Below the pieces are notes generated by a model, which was not told where the DNA came from, did no database searches, and saw only the letters and a list, made by a program, of their open reading frames with translations. 63,953 nucleotides of DNA, taken from the NCBI GenBank assembly GCA_017416245.1, contig JAFQCX010000001.1:1-63953 (forward strand), read 5' to 3'. Origin of the DNA: Oscillospiraceae bacterium. Lineage in GTDB: Bacteria > Bacillota > Clostridia > Oscillospirales > Oscillospiraceae. This document shows, in pieces, positions 49,914 through 58,852 of the stretch (position 1 is its first letter; the number at the start of each line of letters is the position of its first letter). A program made the position numbers and the translations under genes.

Positions 49914-51272
49914 TCATTTTAGCAGGGCCTCTCCCGCGCGGAAGATGTCCCCTGCGCCCACGGTCAACACCACGTCTCCCTCCCGGAGGGTGCAGCGCAG
50001 GAATTCTGTTACCTCAGGAAGCGTCCGGCAGTATACTGCGCCGGGAATTTCCCTTTGCAGGTCAACAGAGGATATACCAATCAAATTCTGCTCTCTGGCA
50101 GCATATATTTCAGCCAAAACCACCAGATCAGGTTTTTTCAGTTCCCGAACAAAGTCGTCAAACAGCGCCTTGGTGCGGGTGTATGTATGGGGCTGAAATG
50201 CCACGATCAGGCGCTTATAGTCCATAGACCGCACCGCTTCAATGGTTGCCGCCAGTTCATCGGGATGGTGGGCATAGTCATCGTAGACATCTGCGCCGTT
50301 AAAACTACCCTTATACTGCAAGCGACGTTCCGCGCCAAAGAATTCGGCAAGGCCTATTTGCGTTGCTTCCGCGGAAATACCCAAGAGCCACGCTGCGCCG
50401 GCTGCGGCTAGCGCATTCATAGCATTGTGACGGCCCAGCACCTGCAAGTCCAGATGACAGTACTTCTCGCCATCGCAAATAACATCAAAATGCCGCCAAT
50501 CAGCGCAAATATTCTCTCCGCGCACACGATTGTTGGGCTTGAAGCCGAAGGTCACGTAATTTGTGCCCTCCAGAGCTTCTGCCACATGGGGATCATCTCC
50601 GTTTGCCAGCACGCCACCAGACGACAGGGATGCAAACTCACGGAAAGACTTTTCTACATCTGCCAGATCCTTAAAGTAATCCAAGTGGTCTAATTCAACG
50701 TTCAAAATTACCGCAAGGGTCGGTGCAAAATTCAAAAAGGAATCGCAATATTCGCAGCTTTCAAGCAGGATCGTATCCCCCTGTCCGACTCTGTGACCGG
50801 CGTGCAGCAGCGGCAGATAGCCGCCAATCATAACAGTGGGATCCCAGGAAGCTGCCATCAGAATATGGGTCAGCATAGAGGTCGTGGTAGTCTTACCGTG
50901 GGTGCCTGCTACGCAAACAGCATTCTTATAGGCGCGCATAATGACGCCCCAGGCCTGCGCTCTCTCAAACACAGGAATACCTGCGCTGCGGGCTGCGGCG
51001 ATTTCCGGATTATCATTATGAACGGCAGCCGTACGAATCACGCATTCTGCGCCCTGGATATTCTGCTCCTGATGGCCGATATAAACGGGAATTCCTTTGG
51101 CAACCAGCTCTTGTGTTGATGCTGTCACACTCATATCAGACCCGGTCACTACCATACCCATCCCCTGCAAAACAAGGCCTAATGGGCGCATAGAAACACC
51201 GCCAATGCCAACAAGATGCACACGGCGGCCGGGTTGCAGATATGCACGCAACTCATCACTTCTATTATTCAT
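49914..51272 (-). CDS. murC: UDP-N-acetylmuramate--L-alanine ligase
   Basis: A 452-aa ligase adding L-Ala to UDP-MurNAc. VHLVGIGGVSMRPLG (about 19-33) is the nucleotide-binding start, AGTHGKTTTTSML (about 119) is the ATP P-loop, and VELDHLDYF, then DYAHHPDELAATI (about 337) and FQPHTYTRTKAL are Mur family blocks. It starts a leftward cell-wall unit with ddl. No clear promoter box is seen in the AT-rich 115 bases upstream. Confidence 0.96.
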   Translation of the reverse strand: MNNRSDELRAYLQPGRRVHLVGIGGVSMRPLGLVLQGMGMVVTGSDMSVTASTQELVAKGIPVYIGHQEQNIQGAECVIRTAAVHNDNPEIAAARSAGIPVFERAQAWGVIMRAYKNAVCVAGTHGKTTTTSMLTHILMAASWDPTVMIGGYLPLLHAGHRVGQGDTILLESCEYCDSFLNFAPTLAVILNVELDHLDYFKDLADVEKSFREFASLSSGGVLANGDDPHVAEALEGTNYVTFGFKPNNRVRGENICADWRHFDVICDGEKYCHLDLQVLGRHNAMNALAAAGAAWLLGISAEATQIGLAEFFGAERRLQYKGSFNGADVYDDYAHHPDELAATIEAVRSMDYKRLIVAFQPHTYTRTKALFDDFVRELKKPDLVVLAEIYAAREQNLIGISSVDLQREIPGAVYCRTLPEVTEFLRCTLREGDVVLTVGAGDIFRAGEALLK

Positions 51273-51387
51273 TCAGGTTCACCTACCGAATTGAAATAGA
51301 TTTTGCAATTATCCTAATTATTATATTACATTTTGAAACTTTTTACAACTACTAATTTATCGCACACAGGTGCGGTTATTCTCCGTT

Positions 51388-52119
51388 TCATAGGTCATCT
51401 GTTCTGTCAATGTCCACAGCCACCACCTTGCTATACCCCACCGCATAATGATAGGGATACAAGCTTTTGGATTGCCTGGGTAAAAGGACAGGTATTTGCA
51501 CCATATAGGTGATACCGCCTACGTAGACGTTTGGTGGCGTAAGCCACGTCTTATAGTATACACACACGTTCCGCAGCGTTTCGTCCGTCAGATTATTTAC
51601 CACCACAGTTCCCAAAGCCATTTCCGTGACAGAAACATCATTGGATACCGCATTCTCCTGTCCCAGCTCCTGCCAGCCATTGCATTGAATATAATCTCCT
51701 TGTCGGTATAAGCTGCCGTTTTTCTCTAATATCACAACCGTTTCCCCTGCCGGTATATGGTCAGCTTCAAACGTATAAAAGCCGTCGCTCCAAAACAGCG
51801 CGATTCTTGCTTTGTTCACCTCTGTCGTTCCGCTGTTATACACGTGTAACGCCGCAATGTCCACCACTTCCCGGTCTGTTCCGTCCTCTAAAAACGGGCC
51901 TTCATAGGGTGAAATTTTTTGGGCAATCAGGTTTGTGCCGGAAATGGCAACAGGTAATGACACGCTTTCAGATAATGAGATTATATTTTCCATTTTGACC
52001 CCATTGTCCTCATATAGAAGTTGCTTCAAGCCATCCTCGGCAGAAAGAAACAAGGCACTGGCGCTCATAACACTTCCCAAAACTCCTAACACCATCAGAA
52101 ACACTCTTCTTAATCCCAT
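51388..52119 (-). CDS. Secreted protein of unknown function, 243 aa
   Basis: A hydrophobic N-terminus (about residues 5-26) acts as signal or anchor. The rest is a beta-rich exported region with phrases such as ALHVYNSGTTEVNKARIALF and ALGTVVVNNLTDETLRNVCV, which look like Ig-like or DUF-type sandwich strands. No catalytic motif is visible. I do not recognise the family. It is monocistronic, about 115 bases downstream of the murC start on the same strand, so it is separate from murC. Confidence 0.7.
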   Translation of the reverse strand: MGLRRVFLMVLGVLGSVMSASALFLSAEDGLKQLLYEDNGVKMENIISLSESVSLPVAISGTNLIAQKISPYEGPFLEDGTDREVVDIAALHVYNSGTTEVNKARIALFWSDGFYTFEADHIPAGETVVILEKNGSLYRQGDYIQCNGWQELGQENAVSNDVSVTEMALGTVVVNNLTDETLRNVCVYYKTWLTPPNVYVGGITYMVQIPVLLPRQSKSLYPYHYAVGYSKVVAVDIDRTDDL

Positions 52120-52326
52120 TTTTTACCCAGGACTGTCATATCCCTCAACCCCCCACAAAAGATATTTCTATTATAGCCACTAAAATTAGGGAACAATGGA
52201 AAACCGTGGTGTTGGAATGAGAAAAGTATTTGACAAACTCCTTATGCAATCTGGTGGAGTAACAGGAAAAAGAAAAGCCTACGCGGGATTTTCGCCGAAT
52301 GCTTGTTATTCTGGGGAAAGGTATTA

Positions 52327-52356
52327 AAAAAAGAGATGCCGATGCATCTCTTTTTT
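52327..52356. terminator. Bidirectional terminator hairpin
   Basis: AAAAAAGAGATGC and GCATCTCTTTTTT pair around CGAT. The surrounding 52120-52561 has no gene I can support; it holds this hairpin, the one below and a small CAGTCC/GGACTG hairpin near 52392. Confidence 0.8.
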
Positions 52357-52435
52357 AAGATTGTTTTACTCAGTCAAGCCGTCGCAAGCAGCAGTCCACA
52401 GGACTGTTGCATTTGATTGTTCAAGCCACGTCCAC

Positions 52436-52476
52436 AAAAAAACAAGAGGGATGCAAAAGCATCCCTCTTGTTTTTT
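52436..52476 (-). terminator. Terminator downstream of the DUF3267-like gene
   Basis: A long stem AAAAAACAAGAGGGATGC with its complement around AAAA lies 86 bases beyond the gene end. Confidence 0.82.
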
Positions 52477-52561
52477 GCGAAAGACGGGCAATAAGTTGCG
52501 TAAAGCGGGGTAAGAAAAGCGAAAAGGTGCGTGACTACGTTGTTTGATAAATTGGAATTTG

Positions 52562-53164
52562 TCAATTTTCTTTTTTATAAAGTCCAAAAACAACATCGTT
52601 CTTTCCAATGTGTTTCATAGAATAGAAAAACATATAAATATCGGTATAACTTCCGAAAGAAGATAATATTAACAAATACAAGAAAACAATTTTTATAACA
52701 CCAGTTGTGAAAATCGCACCAAGACCAAGTAAGATAAGAAAAACAGTAAATGGTAATATTAAACTTATCAACTGCTGATATAAATTGGTATAACCGTTAT
52801 ATATAGCACTAATGGTTCCGTGTCCTACTGTAATAATACATTTATTGTCAAGTACACCTTTTGATAAAGGAATTAGATGCAATATTTCGTGTATGGGGGT
52901 AATAACTGCCAACCAAAAAAGAATGCCACCAAGTATAACGAAAAGAAATGATGTTATATCAAGTATATCACGCAATGATTGGCGAAAAGAAAAAGCAACA
53001 ATTACAAGTATTATTGTTATGATTATATTTATTATGCGAGTATGCTTTTTGACTATATTCCAATCATACCATTTTGTATACCCATTTGTTTCAGATACAT
53101 TATTGTAAGCATAGTCATAATCTGCATTTCTTAAAACTCTCATATTACTCCTGATATATTTCAC
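52562..53164 (-). CDS. Putative membrane zincin, DUF3267-like
   Basis: A 200-aa membrane protein. Two hydrophobic helices (about 45-65 and 70-90) lead into HEILHL (about 93-98), an HExxH zinc-peptidase motif, and two more helices follow (about 130-150 and 155-175). This layout resembles DUF3267 putative zincins. The coding sequence is strikingly AT-rich, with ATA and AAT codons unlike its neighbours, a sign of transfer. It is flanked by terminators and hairpin repeats and has no nearby partner. The substrate is unknown. Confidence 0.75.
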   Translation of the reverse strand: MKYIRSNMRVLRNADYDYAYNNVSETNGYTKWYDWNIVKKHTRIINIIITIILVIVAFSFRQSLRDILDITSFLFVILGGILFWLAVITPIHEILHLIPLSKGVLDNKCIITVGHGTISAIYNGYTNLYQQLISLILPFTVFLILLGLGAIFTTGVIKIVFLYLLILSSFGSYTDIYMFFYSMKHIGKNDVVFGLYKKEN

Positions 53165-53230
53165 TACTGCTTGTCAAATTGAAAAATTCTTATTTATCGA
53201 ATAGATTATATCACTTATCTGCAAGCAAAT

Positions 53231-53362
53231 CAAGGCGAAGCCTTGTAAATCATCAACACGCAGTGTTGCATCTCATCAAGCCGCAGGAGGGTTTATGCAC
53301 GGCTATGCCGTGATGATATACAGCCCCGTTGGGGCTGATGATATGCCAAGCCTGCGGCTTGG
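53231..53362. repeat. Cluster of short palindromic hairpins
   Basis: At least five hairpins with 3-base loops lie in 130 bases: CAAGGC-GAA-GCCTTG, CAACAC-GCA-GTGTTG, CACGGC-TAT-GCCGTG, CAGCCCC-GTT-GGGGCTG and CCAAGCC-TGC-GGCTTGG. They are joined by ATCAT or TGATAT linkers. Stem sequences differ, so it is not a CRISPR array. No coding capacity is seen. Confidence 0.75.
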
Positions 53363-53364
53363 AT

Positions 53365-53407
53365 AAAAAAAGAACGAACTTTTGGTAGACAAAAGTTCGT
53401 TCTTTTT
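53365..53407 (-). terminator. Terminator of tRNA-Gly(GCC)
   Basis: An 18-bp stem (AAAAAAGAACGAACTTTT and its complement) starts right after the tRNA CCA end, read leftward. Confidence 0.88.
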
Positions 53408-53483
53408 TGGAGCGGGTGACGAGGCTCGAACTCGCTACCTCCACCTTGGCAAGGTGGCGCTCTACCAGATGAGCTACACCCGC
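53408..53483 (-). tRNA. tRNA-Gly (anticodon GCC)
   Basis: A complete 76-nt tRNA: acceptor GCGGGTG/CACCCGC, anticodon stem CCACC/GGTGG, loop TTGCCAA (GCC), T-loop TTCGAGC, encoded CCA. It decodes GGC and GGU. Confidence 0.96.
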
Positions 53484-53561
53484 GGAACAAGAGGTATTAT
53501 AACAGATTTCCCAAATAAGTCAATACTTTTTTTAGAAAAACCTGCTCCCTCTTGCAAAATT

Positions 53562-54425
53562 TTATAATGCATCCTTGGAGTATCGGGAAAATCCGTCACC
53601 CAAAACCTGGTGGGCTTCCTGAACGATCACAAAAGCATTTGGATCGATCTCCGCAACCAGTCGCTTCAGATCTGCCAGCTGTTGTTTTCTTACAGCGGTC
53701 AAAACCACCTTTGTTTGGACACCCGTGTACGATCCCTCGCCGTGAAGGAAGGTCACACCTCTTTCCAGTTCATCAGATATAGCCTTGGCTACCTGGTCAT
53801 ACTCCTTTGTTATAATAAGCGCAACCTTTGAATAGTCAAATCGATAAACCACCGCATCAATCACCTGGCCTGTCAAAAAGACAGCCACACCGCTGTATAG
53901 CGCCACAGAAATATCACGAAAAACAATGCTGGTAATGATGACAACACAGGCATCGAAACAGAAAGAAATCGTTCCGATTGGCGCATTTTGGTATTTCAGC
54001 TTCAGCAGGCGCACAATAATATCTGAGCCGCCTGTGGATGCTCCTGTGGTAAACACCAGGCCTAACCCGATGCCACAAATCACGCCGCCGTACAGTCCGC
54101 CGATCAGCGGCTCTGTTTCAGGGACCGGCAGATTGGAAAGCAGATCGATACTCACCGAGGAAAGCAGCATACCAATCAACGAGCCTACGAAAAACTTCTT
54201 GCCGATTTTCAAGCCCGCTAAGGCGAACAACGGCAGATTGATAAGCGCTGTAATCGTGCCGATACTGCCCTTCCCAAGCATATGCACCAGCACCATTGCA
54301 AGGCCGGATAAGCCACCGGCGTTCAAATCATTTGGAACAAGAAACAGATTGAAGCCAAGACTGAAAACAGCGCAGCCGACTGCTATTTTAAGAATGTCAC
54401 ATATGCGTTCAAGCTGTTTCTTCAT
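53562..54425 (-). CDS. YitT family membrane protein with DUF2179 domain
   Basis: A 287-aa protein. Five or six membrane helices (about 10-170) form the YitT_membrane part, with the family phrase FLVPNDLNAGGLSGLAMVL (about 29-47) and TTGASTGGSDIIVRLL (about 125-140). A soluble DUF2179 domain closes it (GVTFLHGEGSYTGVQTKVVL, about 223-242). Members are membrane proteins of unknown transport or signalling role. It begins 8 bases after parC. Confidence 0.92.
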   Translation of the reverse strand: MKKQLERICDILKIAVGCAVFSLGFNLFLVPNDLNAGGLSGLAMVLVHMLGKGSIGTITALINLPLFALAGLKIGKKFFVGSLIGMLLSSVSIDLLSNLPVPETEPLIGGLYGGVICGIGLGLVFTTGASTGGSDIIVRLLKLKYQNAPIGTISFCFDACVVIITSIVFRDISVALYSGVAVFLTGQVIDAVVYRFDYSKVALIITKEYDQVAKAISDELERGVTFLHGEGSYTGVQTKVVLTAVRKQQLADLKRLVAEIDPNAFVIVQEAHQVLGDGFSRYSKDAL

Positions 54426-54433
54426 ACCTTCAC

Positions 54434-56683
54434 CTACATATCAAAGCTGATTTGTTTCTCCTGGGCATCCTCATCCTTGAGAATTGCGCCGGCTGTGGGA
54501 ATTGTCTTATTGCGGTAACGGCTTGCATTTACAATCCCGCTTTCCTCCAAGGGCAGCACATCGTTTAGCTGCGCCTTTTTCTTCAGGCTCATAACAGCAA
54601 CACCCTGGGTGTTCTTGGTGGTCTTAGGTGTCAGCTGCGCGGTGGAAATAATGGCTGCGCGTCCGTCTGTGGAGTAGAGCACCACCTGCTTATCCTCATC
54701 GACAACCATCGCCTTGATCAGCGGACTCTTATCGGAGAAGGCTGCGATCAGGCGGCGGCGATTTGTTTTTGTTTCGTAGGCGGACAGAGGCACTTTAGCG
54801 CCCTTTCCGTTTTCAAAGAAGAACAGGACAAAGCCCTTGTAATCTCCCGGCAGAACCACCTGCAGGACCGTTTCGCCCGTATCCATACCTAACTTTTGCG
54901 GCAGATAGTCGCCCAGCAGGGATGCCTTACTATCTTCAAAATCAGACAGGCGGGTCTTATAGCACTGATACATATTGGTAAACACCAAAACTTCAGCCCT
55001 GTTAGAGGTTTCCACGGAGAAGGACAAACTATCCCCTTCCTTGAATTTTTGTTCCCCGGACATACGCAGGGACTGGGCAGTGATCTTCTTAAGGTAACCT
55101 TCCTTGGAAACAAAGAGTGTTACAGGATAGTCGGGAGCTTGTTCCTCTTCCTCTTCAATGTGGATTTCCTGGGCCTCATATATAATTTCAGTCTTGCGAG
55201 GCTGACCGTACTTTTCGGAAACCTGCTGCAATTCCTTAATGATCACATTCTTCAGCTTACGACTGCTGCCAAGCGTGTCGCGAAGATCCGCGATCTCCTT
55301 TTCCAATTCACTGATCGCCTTGGTTTGCTTCAGAATGTATTCTTTATTGATATTCCGCAGCTTGATCTCCGCCACATAATTGGCCTGAATCTCATCAATA
55401 CCAAAGCCGATCATCAGGTTGGGAACAACCTCATTCTCCAGCTCTGTTTCGCGGATAATGCGGATCGCCTTATCAATATCCAGCAGGATCCGCTCCAAGC
55501 CCTTCAGCAGGTGCAGGCGGTCTTCCTTTTTTTGAATCTGGAAGTACAGCCGTCGCATTACGCAATCTGTACGCCATGCGGTCCACTCTTCCAAAATCTC
55601 ACCAATGCCCATAACACGGGGCATACCGGCAATCAAAATGTTGAAATTGCAGGCGAAACTGTCCTGCAGGGGCGTCAAACGGAACAGCTTCTGCATCAGC
55701 TTTTCCGGCTCAACACCACGCTTCAGGTCAATGGTCAGCTTCAAGCCGCCCAAGTCGGTTTCGTCACGCATATCGGCGATCTCTTTGATTTTACCTGCTT
55801 TGATCAGTTCCGCCACCTTGTCCATAATGACTTCGCTGGTGGTGGAATACGGAATTTCTGTAATTTCTATCAGGTTGCCGGCCTTTACATAGTTCCATTT
55901 TGCCCGGAGCTTAAAGCTGCCGCGGCCTGTGGAATAAATTTCACGGGTGGTCGCTTCATCAAACAGCAATTCTCCGCCGGTGGAAAAATCCGGGCCGGGC
56001 AAGGTTTCCAAAATATCGTGGTCGGGATTGTTCATCAAGGCGATGGTTGTATCGCAGATCTCCTTTAAATTGAAGGAGCAGATATTGCTGGCCATACCGA
56101 CCGCAATGCCCTGATTGGCGGAAACCAACACATTGGGGAATGTGGTGGGAAGCAGGCTGGGCTCTTTCATGGTGGCATCGTAGTTATCCACCATATCTAC
56201 GGTGTCAAAGTCAATATCCCGGAACAGCTCATCACAGAACTTATCCAGCTTTGCTTCCGTATAACGGGCTGCTGCATAGGCCATATCGCGGGAATAGACC
56301 TTACCGAAGTTACCCTTACTGTCCACAAAGGGGTACAGTAAGGTTTCATTACCCTTAGCCAAACGGACCATTGTTTCATAAATCGCCGCATCGCCGTGGG
56401 GATTCAGGCGCATGGTCTGACCCACAATGTTGGCAGACTTGGTGCGTCCGCCGTTTAAAAGCCCCATTTTGTACATAGTGTACAGGAGTTTTCTGTGGGA
56501 GGGCTTAAAGCCGTCGATCTCCGGGATCGCACGGGACACGATCACAGACATAGCATAGGGCATATAGTTGATTTCCAGGGTTTCGGAAATCGCCTGCTCC
56601 GTAGTGGAGCCAACCAGGCCAACAATGCCATCGGTATTGATTTTCTTCTTATTCTGTTCCGGTTCTTTTTTCTTTCGTGCCAT
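54434..56683 (-). CDS. parC: DNA topoisomerase IV subunit A (ParC-like)
   Basis: A 749-aa type IIA topoisomerase subunit that cuts and rejoins DNA. The opening has PEIDGFKPSHRKLLYTMYKM; the active Tyr lies in MAYAAARYTEAKL (about 138). A coiled-coil and a C-terminal beta-pinwheel follow. The gyrase-specific GyrA-box (QRRGGKG) is not seen, so I call it ParC-like rather than GyrA. It lies 12 bases after its partner and forms a two-gene unit. Some clostridial relatives are annotated simply as topoisomerase subunit A. Confidence 0.85.
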   Translation of the reverse strand: MARKKKEPEQNKKKINTDGIVGLVGSTTEQAISETLEINYMPYAMSVIVSRAIPEIDGFKPSHRKLLYTMYKMGLLNGGRTKSANIVGQTMRLNPHGDAAIYETMVRLAKGNETLLYPFVDSKGNFGKVYSRDMAYAAARYTEAKLDKFCDELFRDIDFDTVDMVDNYDATMKEPSLLPTTFPNVLVSANQGIAVGMASNICSFNLKEICDTTIALMNNPDHDILETLPGPDFSTGGELLFDEATTREIYSTGRGSFKLRAKWNYVKAGNLIEITEIPYSTTSEVIMDKVAELIKAGKIKEIADMRDETDLGGLKLTIDLKRGVEPEKLMQKLFRLTPLQDSFACNFNILIAGMPRVMGIGEILEEWTAWRTDCVMRRLYFQIQKKEDRLHLLKGLERILLDIDKAIRIIRETELENEVVPNLMIGFGIDEIQANYVAEIKLRNINKEYILKQTKAISELEKEIADLRDTLGSSRKLKNVIIKELQQVSEKYGQPRKTEIIYEAQEIHIEEEEEQAPDYPVTLFVSKEGYLKKITAQSLRMSGEQKFKEGDSLSFSVETSNRAEVLVFTNMYQCYKTRLSDFEDSKASLLGDYLPQKLGMDTGETVLQVVLPGDYKGFVLFFFENGKGAKVPLSAYETKTNRRRLIAAFSDKSPLIKAMVVDEDKQVVLYSTDGRAAIISTAQLTPKTTKNTQGVAVMSLKKKAQLNDVLPLEESGIVNASRYRNKTIPTAGAILKDEDAQEKQISFDM

Positions 56684-56695
56684 TTAGAACACCTC

Positions 56696-58681
56696 TTAGG
56701 AAATATCGGCCAATTCCAAGTACTTGGAGCCGTTTTCCGCAATAAAATTCTTTCTTTCGTTGAGCGCATCGCCCAGTAATACGTCAAAATAATGGGACGT
56801 ACGCTCTGCATCCTCCGGCATAACCTTGATCAGTCGGCGGGTTTCCGGATTCATAGTGGTCATCCACATCATCTCAGGATCGTTTTCACCAAGACCCTTG
56901 GAGCGCTGGATCGTGACCTTCTTCCCTTCCAGCTCACTGAGGATCTTTACCTTTTCCTGCTCGTTATAAGCAAACCAGGTTTTATCCTTACAGGTGATCT
57001 CAAACAAGGGAGATTCTGCAATATACACATAGCCGTCCCGAATCAGCTTGGGGCAAAGACGGTAAAGCATAGTCAGGATCAAGGTGCGGATCTGGAAGCC
57101 GTCCACATCTGCGTCGGTGCAGATAACCACCTTATTCCAGCGTAGCTGAGAGATGTCAAAGCTGCTCAGTTCTTTGGATTTTTTGCCTTCAACCTCTACG
57201 CCGCAACCCAAAACCTTAATCAGGTCTGTAATGATGGGAGAGGCGAAAATGCGGTTATAGTCTGCCTTCAGGCAGTTGAGGATCTTACCACGGACAGGCA
57301 TAATGCCCTGGAATTCTGCATCCCGGGACAGCTTCACGCTACCCAACGCAGAGTCACCCTCCACGATATACAGCTCGCGGATTTCCGTGTCCTTACTGCG
57401 GCAATCCACAAATTTCTGTACCCGGTTGGCGATATCCACCTTAACGGACAGGTTTTTCTTTACATTGGCTCTTGTCTTTTCCGCAGATTCTCTTGCCCGC
57501 TTGTTCACAAGAATCTGGTCTGCCGCTCTGTCCGCATCCTGCTTGTTTTCCAAAAACCAAACCTGCAGCTGCTCCTTAAAGAACGCTGTCATAGCGTCCT
57601 GTGTAAATTTCGAGTTAACGGACTTCTTTGTCTGGTTCTCAAAGCAGCCGATGGTAGAGAAACAGTTGGTAACGATCACAAGGCTGTCCTGAATATCCTG
57701 ATAAATAATCTTGCTCTCGTTTTTGGTATATTTATTGTTCTCACGCAGGTACTTATCCATTGCGGCCACAAAGCCGGAACGAACTGCCTTGTCGGGGCTG
57801 CCGCCGTACTCCAGCCAAGAGGAGTTGTGGTAGTATTCTGTGTGGCTGACCTGCTTGGAGAAGCAGAAGGATGCGGTGATCTTCAGCTTCATTTCAGGAC
57901 GGTTTTCCGCATCACGGCCACGGCGCTCGGTTTCCCAGTATACAGGCATAGTAAAGGCATTATCGCCTACCAGCTCCTCAATATACTGCTTAATGCCGTC
58001 TGTGTAGCAGAACTCTTCTTCCTCGAACTTTTTGCCCACCTGGTTGCGGAATTTGAAGGTGATCCCTCTGTTCACAACCGCCTGACGGCGCAGCACGTCC
58101 CGATAATAGTCTGCCGGAATGTTAATATCGGTAAACACCTGCTTGTCGGGACGCCAATGGAACACTGAGCCAGTCTTGCGGCCACGGTCGGTAGGCTCTT
58201 TCTTCAGACCGCCCTTATTTCTGCCCTTTTCAAAGTGCAGATCATAACGGAAGCCGTCACGACGAATGGTAGCATCAAAAAATTCCGATGCATACTGGGT
58301 TGCGCAGGAACCCAAACCGTTCAGACCCAGTGAATACTCGTAGTTCTCACCATTTTCGCCATACTTACCGCCGGCATACATCTCACAGAACACCAGCTCC
58401 CAGTTATAGCGCTTTTCTTTCTCGTTATAGTCCACAGGACAGCCGCGGCCAAAGTCCTCTACTTCCACGGAGAGGTCCTCATACCGGGTCACAATGATGG
58501 TATCTCCGTGACCTTCACGGGCTTCATCAATGGCATTGGAGAGGATCTCAAACACCGCATGCTTACAGCCTTCCAAATCATCAGAGCCAAAAATAACCGC
58601 CGGACGTTTCCGAACGCGCTCTTCGCCCTTCAGCATCGAGATACTGGAGTTGCCATATTGTTCATTTCTTTTTGTTGCCAT
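56696..58681 (-). CDS. parE: DNA topoisomerase IV subunit B (ParE-like)
   Basis: A 661-aa ATPase subunit. The GHKL site shows FEILSNAIDEAREG (about 45-58), EDFGRGCPVDYNEKE (about 76) and GLNGLGSCATQYAS (about 118). The Toprim part has ELYIVEGDSALGSVKL (about 410) and CTDADVDGFQIRTLIL (about 505), with the metal-binding Asp residues. I chose the Met giving MATKRNEQYG, with an AGGTAA site; an earlier Met is possible. It is paired with parC. Confidence 0.87.
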   Translation of the reverse strand: MATKRNEQYGNSSISMLKGEERVRKRPAVIFGSDDLEGCKHAVFEILSNAIDEAREGHGDTIIVTRYEDLSVEVEDFGRGCPVDYNEKEKRYNWELVFCEMYAGGKYGENGENYEYSLGLNGLGSCATQYASEFFDATIRRDGFRYDLHFEKGRNKGGLKKEPTDRGRKTGSVFHWRPDKQVFTDINIPADYYRDVLRRQAVVNRGITFKFRNQVGKKFEEEEFCYTDGIKQYIEELVGDNAFTMPVYWETERRGRDAENRPEMKLKITASFCFSKQVSHTEYYHNSSWLEYGGSPDKAVRSGFVAAMDKYLRENNKYTKNESKIIYQDIQDSLVIVTNCFSTIGCFENQTKKSVNSKFTQDAMTAFFKEQLQVWFLENKQDADRAADQILVNKRARESAEKTRANVKKNLSVKVDIANRVQKFVDCRSKDTEIRELYIVEGDSALGSVKLSRDAEFQGIMPVRGKILNCLKADYNRIFASPIITDLIKVLGCGVEVEGKKSKELSSFDISQLRWNKVVICTDADVDGFQIRTLILTMLYRLCPKLIRDGYVYIAESPLFEITCKDKTWFAYNEQEKVKILSELEGKKVTIQRSKGLGENDPEMMWMTTMNPETRRLIKVMPEDAERTSHYFDVLLGDALNERKNFIAENGSKYLELADIS

Positions 58682-58852
58682 ACGTATTACCTGCCGAATT
58701 TCAGAATTTTTCAACTATATTATACACATTTTGTGATGTAAAGTCAACCAAATCAACTATATATAGTGTTTTAGTTCTATTGCCGAGCTGCGGGACATAC
58801 TCTTTTGTAGACCGTGGCAGGAGCGCACCTCCTGCAAAAAAGGAGGCTGGCT

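Noticed and set aside
52366-52608. An 80-codon leftward frame downstream of the zincin gene
   Set aside because: It overlaps the end of the real gene and runs through two terminator-type hairpins; composition is not protein-like.
53231-53362. Possible CRISPR array
   Set aside because: The repeated units are hairpins with different sequences and only short shared linkers; there are no identical repeats with uniform spacers, and no cas genes.
54896-56068. A 390-codon rightward open frame
   Set aside because: It is antisense to parC; there is no start signal or recognisable domain.
54434-58681. The pair as DNA gyrase GyrA/GyrB
   Set aside because: The GyrA-box is not visible in the A subunit and the pair is far from dnaA/recF-type genes, so topoisomerase IV fits better, though a gyrase call cannot be fully excluded.
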